From Streptosporangiaceae bacterium (GTDB taxonomy: Bacteria; Actinomycetota; Actinomycetes; Streptosporangiales; Streptosporangiaceae): a stretch of DNA of 6,792 nt. The DNA lies in NCBI GenBank assembly GCA_030040475.1, contig JASHTQ010000543.1, forward strand, positions 1-6,792, written 5' to 3'. Positions 1 through 6,702 of the stretch are shown here, piece by piece. The notes under the pieces are model-generated. The model made no database searches. It was not told where the DNA came from and saw only the letters and a program-made list of their open reading frames with translations. The stretch's first letter is position 1. Each line of letters starts with the position of its first letter. A program made the translations under genes and the position numbers.

Positions 1-1010
1 GCGCTGTCGGGTTGTCGCGGCTGCGGGCCGGCTTCGACCGCCTTGCGGATCTCTTCCCGCATCGCCTCGACGGTGCCCGCCACCTGCCTGGCCTGACCGG
101 TCTGGACTCCGTCGAGCGCCGGGCAGACCGTGTAGACCACGGGCAGGCCGCTGGCCATCGCCTCGAGGATGGCCAGCCCGAACGTTTCCTGGACTGAGGA
201 GGCCACGTAGAGGTCGAAGCCAGCCATCATCGCGGCCGTGTCGGGCTGGAAGCCGCCGAAGATCACGTGGTCGGACACCCCGAGCCGGGCGGCCGCGGCC
301 TCCACCTGGGCCCGGTAATCGCCGCGTCCGATGACCAGGATCTTGCATCGCTCACCCAGCAGGGGCGCGGCCGCCTCGACCGTCAACTCGACCCGCTTGT
401 TCTCGTCGATGCGCCCGAGTGCGCCGATCACGTAGGTGTCCGGCCCGATGCCGAACTGCTCGCGGGTCCGCGCCCGCGCCGCCGCGTCGAAGGCCAGCGG
501 GGCGATTTCGATGCCGTTGGGGATCACGACGATCTTCCTCGCCGGCACGCCCCAGCGGACGAGCCGGTCCCTGACAACGTCGGAAACGGCAATGGTCGCG
601 TCGGAGAACAGTTCCGATGCCAGGTAGAGCCCGCGTACTCCGGCCGTCATCTTCCGCCGCTCGATGTGCGTCTCGCCGATCGAGTGCTCGGTAGTCACCA
701 CCACCGGGGTGCGCGCGAAGCGGGCGGCCGGCCTGGCGTAGATCTGGGACCGGTACAGATGCGCGTGCACAACGTCGTAGCGGCCGCCGACGATCAGCGA
801 CCGCAGCCTCAGCAGGGCACCCAGCTGCGTATTGCGCCGCATCCCCAGGTCGCGAACGCCCGTCCCGTCGGCGCGGATCTGCTCGGCGACCGAGCCGGGG
901 TTGTACAGCGTCACCACGTCGCTGTCATGCCTGCTGTGCCGGAGCAGCATGGCCAGCTGAACCTCTGCTCCCCCGGCCTCTAGTCCCGTGATAACGTGCA
1001 AGACCTTCAT
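1..1010 (-). CDS. GT4-family glycosyltransferase, 3' end cut by window edge
   Basis: Probably transfers a sugar from a nucleotide-sugar donor to a lipid-linked or polysaccharide acceptor at the cytoplasmic face of the membrane. My translation gives 336 codons before the left edge. The N-terminal Rossmann half opens MKVLHVITGLEAGGAE, with the glycine-rich acceptor-side loop GGAE at residues 13-16, and HAHLYRSQ lies at about 82-89. The C-terminal half carries GRIDENK (199-205), where R200 and K205 fit the usual donor-phosphate contacts, and the GT4 EX7E motif ETFGLAILE (E275, E283), followed by AMASGLPVV. Family members usually run to about 370-400 residues, so only the last few dozen are missing. 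The ATG at 1010 overlaps the deacetylase stop as ATGA and follows a GGGGAG ribosome binding site inside that gene, which supports this start and translational coupling. Donor and acceptor specificity cannot be told. Confidence 0.93.
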   Translation of the reverse strand, partial: MKVLHVITGLEAGGAEVQLAMLLRHSRHDSDVVTLYNPGSVAEQIRADGTGVRDLGMRRNTQLGALLRLRSLIVGGRYDVVHAHLYRSQIYARPAARFARTPVVVTTEHSIGETHIERRKMTAGVRGLYLASELFSDATIAVSDVVRDRLVRWGVPARKIVVIPNGIEIAPLAFDAAARARTREQFGIGPDTYVIGALGRIDENKRVELTVEAAAPLLGERCKILVIGRGDYRAQVEAAAARLGVSDHVIFGGFQPDTAAMMAGFDLYVASSVQETFGLAILEAMASGLPVVYTVCPALDGVQTGQARQVAGTVEAMREEIRKAVEAGPQPRQPDS

Positions 1011-1795
1011 GAGCGTCTCCCCTTGACTGCGAGGTAACCCCTGAGGAGGAGCCGTTTGGCTGCCATCCGGGGAGTGCCGTCGCGCTGGCCGATGTAGACC
1101 CTGGGCAGGGCCATGAGCCCTAGCTGGGCGACCGGAGTCTCCACGGCGCATGCGTAATCGTAACCCGCGGTGGATACCGCCCGCCGGGCCGCGGCGTCCA
1201 TGGACCCGTACGGGTAGGCGAAACCCCTGATCGGGGCGTTCAGGAGTTCGCCGAGACTCGCCCTGCTCCCGCTGACCTCCGCTGCGAGCCGGTCCGCGTC
1301 GGCACCGGCCAGCCGCGGGTGCGTAGCGCTGTGGGAGCCGACCTCCATGCCGGCCTGGGCGAGCCCGGCGACCTGGTCGGCCGACATCAGCGGCCACGAT
1401 GGTCCCGCATCCCATTCGTTGGACCCGCCGAGCCGATCCGAGATGATGAACATGGTCGCGGTGAAGCCGAGGCGGAGCAGCTCGGGCAGCGCCGCTTCCA
1501 GCACGTTGACATAGCCGTCGTCGAACGTGATGCCGACAAGCCCGCGATGACGTCCGTCGTGCATGGCGTCGACGAGGGTCCCGATGCTCACGCCCCGCAG
1601 CCCACGTCGTTTCAGCCAGCCCATCTGCTCCGCGAAGCGGCTCGGCGTCACGCATAGCTGGTTCGGGTCCTCGGCCACGTCCGCTACGCCGTGGTACATC
1701 AGGATCATCGGCACGTCGCCCAGGCGAAGCTTGGCGGAGGCAGCGACGGGGGCCGCCCGTGGCTGCGCCGGCGCCTGCTCGTCAGGGTCGGCCAT
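1007..1795 (-). CDS. Polysaccharide deacetylase family protein (CE4, NodB-type), apparently cytoplasmic
   Basis: Likely a metal-dependent hydrolase that removes N- or O-acetyl groups from a sugar. The CE4 motifs appear in order: ILMYHGV at 31-37, TFDDGY at 90-95 (D92 as candidate base, D93 as metal ligand), SHSATH at 154-159 (H155 and H159 as metal ligands), and RGFAYPYG at 190-197. The active site therefore looks intact. At 262 residues it is about one catalytic domain long. Its N-terminus is polar and Ala/Pro-rich with no signal peptide or membrane anchor, which suggests action inside the cell on a precursor, as for NodB, rather than on finished cell-wall polymer. The ATG at 1795 directly abuts the TAA of the upstream oxidoreductase in the same frame, and no clear Shine-Dalgarno precedes it. 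A downstream start at GTG 1714 or ATG 1708 would still keep the whole domain. The 3' end overlaps the next gene by 4 nt. Confidence 0.92.
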   Translation of the reverse strand: MADPDEQAPAQPRAAPVAASAKLRLGDVPMILMYHGVADVAEDPNQLCVTPSRFAEQMGWLKRRGLRGVSIGTLVDAMHDGRHRGLVGITFDDGYVNVLEAALPELLRLGFTATMFIISDRLGGSNEWDAGPSWPLMSADQVAGLAQAGMEVGSHSATHPRLAGADADRLAAEVSGSRASLGELLNAPIRGFAYPYGSMDAAARRAVSTAGYDYACAVETPVAQLGLMALPRVYIGQRDGTPRMAAKRLLLRGYLAVKGRRS

Positions 1796-3028
1796 TTACC
1801 GGCTCGCTATCACGGCGGGCTGACGCCTCCTGCTGGACGTCCCCGCCAGCTGCTGGGCGGCTGCGGGCGCGGCATGCCAGGTGCCGAAGACGAAGCGCAT
1901 GACCGGTCCCATGGTGGGCGCGACCGCGGGACCGATGAAGAAGAGCCCCGCCACGGAGGACTGGTAGTCACGCCCCACCACCGGAGTCCTGGCCACGGTC
2001 TGCAGCTCGGACCGGATCGTCTGGGAAAGGAACGGCAGCCGGGCCAGGTCAGCGCGGTAGCCGGTGCCGGCGATCACGTGATCGGCCGCCACCTCCCGGC
2101 TTGTTCCACCGGACCCGGCAACGCTGAGAAGCGCCCGGTCGTCTTGCGGCTTCGCCGATGTCACCGACTGACCTACCAGGACGGGGAACTGTCCCTCCAC
2201 CCGGCTCCGCAGCCAGCAGGCCCCGGCAGGTCCCAGCGCCGTCCGCGCGCGGAACACCCTCGTGTTCCGAGGCAGCCGACGGAACAGATCCGGATGGTTC
2301 GAATAGAACCACGTTCCCCAGCCCGAGCCGAGCCCGGCCTCGGGCTCCTTCAGCCGCTGCAGCCACGGCCGGTCAGGCGCCAGGGGCTCCCCGTTCCACG
2401 CTATCTTCTCCCTCCTTGCCAGGACCTGGACCGAGGCACCGTTCTCGTGCAGCAGGGCTGCCGTCTCCAGCGCCGACTGGCCGGCACCGACGACGATGAC
2501 CTCCTTGCCGTCGAATGTGGCGAGGTTTGTGTGCGCGGAGCTATGAGTGCAGAGCGCGGCGGGCAGGTCAGAAAGAGGCTTGGGTATGTAGGCGAAGTGC
2601 TCGACGCCGATGGCGACGACAACCTTCCGGGCCAGGACCTGCTCGCCGTCGGCCAGGCTGAGCTCGAAGGTGCCATCTCGCCGGCTTACGTCGGTCACGA
2701 GGACCTCTTCGATCGCCAGGCCGAGTTCAGACTGGAACCACTGACCGTAGCTGACGAAAGTATCCAGCGACACGGGCAGCCCGTAGCTCCTGTAGGGGCG
2801 ATCCGTCGCCTTGCAGAACGCCTCCAGGGTATGGGTACCGGCTGGATCGGAGAGGTTAGACGCGAAGCCCTGCGACTTGAGGAACATGCCTTCAGGCATC
2901 GCCCCCCGCCACAGCCTCATCGGCGTTCCGAAGTGGCGGTAATCCACGCCGGCCGCCCGTAGGTGCGCTGCCAGCGAAAGCCCGTACGGACCTGCGCCGA
3001 TGATGGCGACCTCGACCACGTCACTCAT
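1796..3028 (-). CDS. FAD/NAD(P)-dependent oxidoreductase, flavin monooxygenase / N-hydroxylase-like
   Basis: A two-dinucleotide-binding-domain flavoprotein of 410 residues. The FAD-binding Rossmann motif GAGPYG lies at 11-16 after a short hydrophobic strand. A second motif, GAGQSA, at 181-186 fits NADPH binding. AGTGYR at 320-325 corresponds to the ATG-type motif of flavin monooxygenases and lysine/ornithine N-hydroxylases, and FFIGPA lies at 363-368. THSSAHTNL at 161-169, just before the second Rossmann fold, resembles the linker region of that superfamily. No membrane segment is seen. Known members insert oxygen at N or S atoms or perform Baeyer-Villiger reactions; here the substrate is unknown, and a simple dehydrogenase role cannot be excluded. 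Context suggests it modifies a sugar, amino acid or acyl precursor. The ATG at 3028 overlaps the ligase stop (ATGA) and has a good GAAGGA ribosome binding site. The TAA at 1796-1798 touches the next ATG. Confidence 0.9.
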   Translation of the reverse strand: MSDVVEVAIIGAGPYGLSLAAHLRAAGVDYRHFGTPMRLWRGAMPEGMFLKSQGFASNLSDPAGTHTLEAFCKATDRPYRSYGLPVSLDTFVSYGQWFQSELGLAIEEVLVTDVSRRDGTFELSLADGEQVLARKVVVAIGVEHFAYIPKPLSDLPAALCTHSSAHTNLATFDGKEVIVVGAGQSALETAALLHENGASVQVLARREKIAWNGEPLAPDRPWLQRLKEPEAGLGSGWGTWFYSNHPDLFRRLPRNTRVFRARTALGPAGACWLRSRVEGQFPVLVGQSVTSAKPQDDRALLSVAGSGGTSREVAADHVIAGTGYRADLARLPFLSQTIRSELQTVARTPVVGRDYQSSVAGLFFIGPAVAPTMGPVMRFVFGTWHAAPAAAQQLAGTSSRRRQPAVIASR

Positions 3029-4362
3029 GCTGTTGTTCCTTCCCTTGTGGTCGCGGCGCTGCTGGCCGCGCGAGCTGAGCCTGGCCGACTCCCGGATGCG
3101 GCGCGGCCAGGCCGGTAACGCAGACGATCCGAGGGGATATGTGTCCGGTTACCCGAGAATGGGCGGGTCGCCATGCGCCAGCCCATACGTATGCACATGA
3201 GGCCGAACGGACGCAGGTCATCCCGTGCGTACCAGGCGGCCTCGTCGACCCCGTGCAGCGACGAAAGCCAGGACCGCAGGGTCAGCCTGCCGCCGCGCCA
3301 GTGGGCCAGCGCGCTCAGCGGGTCGTAGTTCTCGACCAGGAAGACGCGCTCGCTGACCTGGTCGGCCGCTGGAATTGCCTGACCGGTCAGGTCCAGGTAG
3401 GCGGCTAGGGCTACATCGGTGCCCGCGGTGTCGCGGAACAACCGGAACTGCGCTCCCAGCCTGGGGTTGAAATCCAGCAGATTGTACTGGCCGTCCCGCT
3501 CGTCCAGGCGGATATCGAGGTCGAGCGCTCCCCGGTATCCGAGCCTGGCAAGCAGCGAGGTGATCTCGCCGCGGAGCTTCTCGTTCGCCACCGAGCGCCC
3601 GAGGCTGGTCAGCCCGGCGGAGGCCGGGTAGGACCGTTCCTTGACACCGGTGAACGCAGGCTGGCAGACGGAATCAGCGTCGCAATAGCCGTGGAAGAAC
3701 CAGTCATGTCCGCGGCCGCCCGGGATGAACTCCTGCAGCATGAGGCCGACCTCGGACCGCGCACAGGTCTCGTATTTCTGGTCGAGTTCCTCCGTATTGG
3801 TCAGCACGGAGGTACTGCGGAGGCCGACTCCGGTCCATGGCGTGGTGAGCTTGGCGATCAGCGGGTAGCCCACCGCAGCGCCGAACTCGCGCGCGTCGGC
3901 CAGCGAACTCGGCAGGAGAACGCTAGGGCAAGGCATACCAAGCTCACGACAGACCTGATAGAGCGAGTACTTGCCCGCCAGCTTACGCGGCAGGCCACTA
4001 GGCGGATCCGGAAAGGAAAACCACGATCGCAGGTCGTCGCCGTGTTCGTTGAGAAAGATCGCCCCGGCGTCATCGGTAGTAACAAGAACGCTGCGACGCC
4101 CGATGTGCTCCGCGAGACGGACCAGCCCTGCTACCACCCGGTCAACATCGGCAGGGCTGGGTTGCCAGAAGAGACGACCGGTGAGGTATCTGGAGTTGGC
4201 AGCGGGAGCCCACGTGCCCTCGTGTACTCCGTAAACAGGTACGCCGAGCCGCCCGAGGCTGCGGATAACGCCCAGCCCGCCATGGTGCATGACATTCGGG
4301 TCGAACTTAAGCACGACCGCGGGCGTGCTGGTATCGATCGGGTATGTAGCCACCGTCATCAT
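3025..4362 (-). CDS. ATP-grasp domain protein, likely carboxylate-amine ligase
   Basis: Probably activates a carboxylate as acyl phosphate with ATP and joins it to an amine (family knowledge); the substrates are unknown. Residues 14-120 form an N-terminal pre-ATP-grasp Rossmann-like region (PAVVLKF, then GLGVIRSLGRLGVPVYGV). The ATP-grasp fold begins near LPRKLAGKYSLYQ (124-136). K171 in YPLIAKLT fits the ATP-phosphate lysine, QEF at 210-212 the adenine hinge, and LDLDIRLD (280-287) with DFNPR (297-301) the Mg-binding acid/asparagine pair. Hence it looks catalytically intact. The last ~40 residues (from about 403) are rich in Arg, Ser, Ala and Gly and look disordered. Start: tandem ATGATG at 4362 and 4359; the upper one also overlaps the TGA of a possible 10-codon leader ORF. 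The stop overlaps the oxidoreductase start by 4 nt. Alternatives include a peptide or glycan ligase of the same superfamily. Confidence 0.9.
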   Translation of the reverse strand: MMTVATYPIDTSTPAVVLKFDPNVMHHGGLGVIRSLGRLGVPVYGVHEGTWAPAANSRYLTGRLFWQPSPADVDRVVAGLVRLAEHIGRRSVLVTTDDAGAIFLNEHGDDLRSWFSFPDPPSGLPRKLAGKYSLYQVCRELGMPCPSVLLPSSLADAREFGAAVGYPLIAKLTTPWTGVGLRSTSVLTNTEELDQKYETCARSEVGLMLQEFIPGGRGHDWFFHGYCDADSVCQPAFTGVKERSYPASAGLTSLGRSVANEKLRGEITSLLARLGYRGALDLDIRLDERDGQYNLLDFNPRLGAQFRLFRDTAGTDVALAAYLDLTGQAIPAADQVSERVFLVENYDPLSALAHWRGGRLTLRSWLSSLHGVDEAAWYARDDLRPFGLMCIRMGWRMATRPFSGNRTHIPSDRLRYRPGRAASGSRPGSARAASSAATTREGTTA

Positions 4363-4391
4363 GACGCCCCGATGAGTCCCAGTGCCGACAT
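4359..4391 (-). CDS. Possible 10-codon leader peptide (MSALGLIGAS)
   Basis: Between the sigma gene stop and the ligase start lies an ATG at 4391 preceded by GAAGGGAT about 5 nt upstream. It opens a 10-residue frame whose TGA overlaps the ligase ATG as ATGA. The ligase start itself has only a poor ribosome binding site, so ribosomes finishing this short frame could re-initiate at the ligase. The frame is too short for coding statistics to help, so it could be chance. Confidence 0.25.
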   Translation of the reverse strand: MSALGLIGAS

Positions 4392-4406
4392 GGCTATCCC
4401 TTCGAT

Positions 4407-4997
4407 CTAAGCCTCATTGAGGCGCGGGGAAGCCTGCAGCAGGACGCGCAACCGCGCCAGGCAGCGTCCGCGGGTGGGTCCGATGCTGCCTATGGGCAGG
4501 CCGAGCTGATCGGATATCTCCGCGTAAGAGGCGGGCGGATCGGCCATGAGCAGCTCAAGCAGCCGCTGCCATCGCCGGGGCAGTGAGGACAGGGCGTCGT
4601 GCACGACCTGTGCGCGTTCGTCAGCGAGAAGGCGCGCGTCGATCTCGGGCTCATGGGCGACGGCACTGTGCAGGTCGGTGTCGTCGTGACCGAGCACGAC
4701 CCTCTTACGCGCCGCCACGCTGCGAAGGCATTCATTCCTGGCGGTCGCCGCGAGCCAGGAGCCCACCCGGTCCGGGTACTCGATGCGGTCGATGTGCTCA
4801 AGCAACCGCAGCCATGTTGTCTGAGCGACGTCAGCGGCATCGCTCTCGGCCAGGCGGAATTCCCCGGTAATTGACCAGATCAGCCTAGCGTACTGATCCA
4901 CCAGTCTTTCCCAGGCCTGCCGGTCGCCTTTAGAAGCACGTCGCACCAGTTGCGCAACATCGGTGGATTGTAGATCTTGGGCCGCCGCAGTCGCCAT
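4407..4997 (-). CDS. ECF-type RNA polymerase sigma factor (sigma-70 family)
   Basis: A two-domain sigma factor of 196 residues, the usual ECF length. Region 2 spans about 26-98 (WERLVDQYARLIWSITGEF, then DVAQTTWLRLLEHI for core binding and the -10 contact, then WLAATARNECLR). A linker of about 35 residues follows. Region 4 spans about 133-188, with SYAEISDQLGLPIGSIGPT as the helix-turn-helix and RCLARLRVLL as the closing helix. No SnoaL, anti-sigma or extra C-terminal domain is attached, and no anti-sigma gene is visible in the window. The ATG at 4997 has a strong AGGAGG six nt upstream, deciding the start. It sits between the phosphoglycosyltransferase and the four-gene modification unit in the same orientation, 44 bp before the ligase. 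It likely directs transcription of this locus, possibly including its own promoter (inference). I cannot assign an ECF group. Confidence 0.93.
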   Translation of the reverse strand: MATAAAQDLQSTDVAQLVRRASKGDRQAWERLVDQYARLIWSITGEFRLAESDAADVAQTTWLRLLEHIDRIEYPDRVGSWLAATARNECLRSVAARKRVVLGHDDTDLHSAVAHEPEIDARLLADERAQVVHDALSSLPRRWQRLLELLMADPPASYAEISDQLGLPIGSIGPTRGRCLARLRVLLQASPRLNEA

Positions 4998-5003
4998 TAG
5001 CCC

Positions 5004-5009
5004 CCTCCT
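5004..5009 (-). promoter_or_regulatory. Strong Shine-Dalgarno for the sigma factor
   Basis: AGGAGG on the minus strand (part of AGGAGGGGG) lies six nt before the ATG at 4997. It is the strongest ribosome binding site in the window and fixes the sigma factor start. Confidence 0.85.
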
Positions 5010-5025
5010 AATAGTAAGACACGCG

Positions 5026-5050
5026 AATCGGTCACTCCGCTAACGAGTTC
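5026..5050 (-). promoter_or_regulatory. Weak ECF-type promoter candidate for the sigma operon
   Basis: On the minus strand GAAC (5047-5050) is followed after 16 nt by CGATT (5026-5030). This resembles the GAAC / CGT-type elements of many ECF promoters. Initiation near 5020 would leave a short leader containing the ribosome binding site at 5004-5009. Both elements are short and occur by chance, so this is only a candidate for autoregulation. Confidence 0.2.
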
Positions 5051-5082
5051 GCAATGGGAGTGGTTGAACGGCATGTCATTAG

Positions 5083-5117
5083 ATTTGAAAACCAGGCCAC
5101 ATATGTTTTTTTCAAAT
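5083..5117. promoter_or_regulatory. AT-rich inverted repeat, possible operator
   Basis: ATTTGAAAA (5083-5091) and TTTTCAAAT (5109-5117) form a perfect 9-bp inverted repeat with a 17-nt spacer, in an AT-rich patch that stands out from the GC-rich surroundings. It lies upstream of the sigma gene and downstream of the phosphoglycosyltransferase stop. On the minus strand no U-tract follows the second arm and the stem is AT-rich, so it is a poor intrinsic terminator. A protein-binding site or UP-like promoter element fits better. The rest of the 165-bp gap (4998-5162) shows no convincing gene. Confidence 0.4.
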
Positions 5118-5162
5118 TCTTGCGAGTAGTGCTATTAGCGATTCCTTTGCGCGAGGACACAG

Positions 5163-6605
5163 TTAGTACGCACCCGACCTCCGCAGCAGCGCCGAGATCG
5201 TTTTCCAAAGGATCTGCAGGTCAAGTGCGAACGACCAGTTCTCCACGTATCGCAAGTCGAGTCGAACCGATTCATCCCAGGACAGGTCAGATCGGCCGTT
5301 CACCTGCCACAGGCCGGTCAGGCCTGGCTTGACCACAAGTCTGCGGCGCACATGATCGGCGTATTTTTCCACCTCGTCGGGAACAGCCGGGCGAGGCCCC
5401 ACCAGCGACATATCCCCTAGAAAGACGTTGACGAGCTGTGGCAGCTCGTCAATCGACCAGCGCCGCAGATGCGCTCCAACGGCAGTGACGCGAGGATCGT
5501 TGCGGAGCTTGAAAAGTACGCCATCAGAGTCATTGCTCGCGAGCAGCTGTGCCCTGCGCTGCTCGGCGTCAACGGTCATGGTGCGGAATTTGTAAATCCT
5601 GAACGAGCGGCCATCCTTGCCCACCCTCACCTGGGTAAACAGGGCGGGACCGCGGTCGTGGAACCATATCGCCAAGCCGAGGCCAATGAGCAGCGGAGCG
5701 AGAAGGATCAGGGCCGCCGCTGCCGCGCACCGGTCGAACAGGTCCTTAAGCACCAGCCGGATGCCGGTCAGCTGCGGGTGGTCGACATGCAGGAGGGTAA
5801 GCCCGGCCGTCGATCGAACCGTGGTTCGCGGACCTGCCACGTCGAGCAGTGCAGGCGAGACGCACAGGTCGGTACCGGTCTTCTCGAGGTCCCAGGCCAG
5901 CGACCGCAGCTTGATTCCGTCCATTTCCGGACAGGCGAGCACGGCGACCGTGTCCGCGCTGCACTTGCGCACGGCATCCGTGATGTCGTCGAGGCCGCCG
6001 CACACCGGAACCCCCGCGATCTCACCGCGTTCCGACGGCTCCGCCACGCAGGCGCCAACCACCATCAGCCCGTGGTAGCGGTCCCGATGGAGTTCATTGA
6101 CCAACCCGGCGACCGCCGCCTCGTGACCCACGGCGACCACGCTGAGCATGCAGCGACCGGAGTTGCGGCGGTGGTGCAGGTGCTTGCGGATCGCGAACCG
6201 TGCGAACAGATCGAACACCGTGGTGGCGGGCAGCGCGAGAAGCACATAGGCCCGGGAAAACTCGACGTTGACCGCGTACGAGAAGACGGCGATCGCCGCG
6301 GCCAGGCCCACGCCCGCGCTCAGCACCTTGCGGAACTCGTCAGATCCGATTCCGATGAACCGGACGTCGTACCCTCCGGCCAGCCAGAGAGAACCCAGCC
6401 AGAACACCGGCAGCAGGAGGCTCAGGGCCAGATAAGGCCCAGTGACATCGCTGCCGAAGCGGACCTGGGCGGCCACGAATACGCCGAGCGTCGCACAACC
6501 AAGGTCGGCGACGGCCGCCCGAAGCAGGTAATCCCGTGCCCAGCCGGACACACGCCGAACCGCTTGGCGCTCATAACGCTCACGAGTAACGGCAGAACCA
6601 AACAT
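5163..6605 (-). CDS. Membrane phosphoglycosyltransferase (WbaP/CpsE-like sugar transferase)
   Basis: Likely starts glycan assembly by transferring a sugar-1-phosphate from a UDP-sugar to undecaprenyl phosphate. Residue numbers here count from the ATG at 6605. The N-terminal part (about 27-145) has several hydrophobic membrane segments. A Rossmann-like cytoplasmic region follows at about 153-225 (VVAVGH). The C-terminal bacterial sugar transferase domain starts with the hydrophobic re-entrant segment near 284-316 and continues with KFRTM (339-343), SIDELPQL (384-391, holding the Asp-Glu catalytic pair), GPRP (403-406) and KPGLTGLWQV (426-435). All key motifs are present and the protein ends normally in TAA at 5163. 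The frame is open to a GTG at 6689, giving 508 residues, but that codon has no ribosome binding site and the added residues look non-conserved. I prefer ATG 6605 (480 residues) behind a G-rich stretch, or GTG 6611. The sugar used cannot be told. Confidence 0.93.
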   Translation of the reverse strand: MFGSAVTRERYERQAVRRVSGWARDYLLRAAVADLGCATLGVFVAAQVRFGSDVTGPYLALSLLLPVFWLGSLWLAGGYDVRFIGIGSDEFRKVLSAGVGLAAAIAVFSYAVNVEFSRAYVLLALPATTVFDLFARFAIRKHLHHRRNSGRCMLSVVAVGHEAAVAGLVNELHRDRYHGLMVVGACVAEPSERGEIAGVPVCGGLDDITDAVRKCSADTVAVLACPEMDGIKLRSLAWDLEKTGTDLCVSPALLDVAGPRTTVRSTAGLTLLHVDHPQLTGIRLVLKDLFDRCAAAAALILLAPLLIGLGLAIWFHDRGPALFTQVRVGKDGRSFRIYKFRTMTVDAEQRRAQLLASNDSDGVLFKLRNDPRVTAVGAHLRRWSIDELPQLVNVFLGDMSLVGPRPAVPDEVEKYADHVRRRLVVKPGLTGLWQVNGRSDLSWDESVRLDLRYVENWSFALDLQILWKTISALLRRSGAY

Positions 6606-6689
6606 GCGCACCCACCCCCCGCGGGTAGCGCCGAACACGTTCGAGCACCGACCCACGCTCCCACTCAGTCCGCCCTGAGATTGTCCCAC

Positions 6690-6702
6690 ATACGAGACGT
6701 AT
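6690..6702. repeat. Short palindrome upstream of the phosphoglycosyltransferase
   Basis: ATACG-AGA-CGTAT is a perfect 5-bp inverted repeat around a 3-nt centre. It lies upstream of all plausible starts of the phosphoglycosyltransferase and could be an operator half of the leader, or chance. Confidence 0.2.

Noticed and set aside
267..983. A 238-codon open frame on the plus strand
   Set aside because: Antisense to the GT4 gene, whose EX7E and GRIDENK motifs are intact. It is a shadow frame with no recognisable motif.
1691..2962. A 423-codon open frame on the plus strand
   Set aside because: It lies wholly antisense to the oxidoreductase and deacetylase, whose motifs are clear. Its translation is rich in Arg, Gly, Pro and Gln with no recognisable domain, as expected for a GC-rich shadow frame.
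3691..4410. A 239-codon open frame on the plus strand
   Set aside because: Antisense to the ATP-grasp gene, with no domain features of its own.
5032..5079. A 15-codon minus-strand frame upstream of the sigma gene
   Set aside because: It has no ribosome binding site, overlaps the candidate promoter and shows no coupling to the sigma start, so it is probably chance.
5083..5117. Intrinsic terminator of the phosphoglycosyltransferase gene
   Set aside because: The stem is AT-rich with a 17-nt loop, and no U-tract follows it on the transcribed strand.
6605..6689. The longest start (GTG 6689) for the phosphoglycosyltransferase
   Set aside because: No Shine-Dalgarno precedes it, and the 28 added residues do not resemble the membrane domain that follows. 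Later starts at 6611 or 6605 fit better, though this remains unproven.
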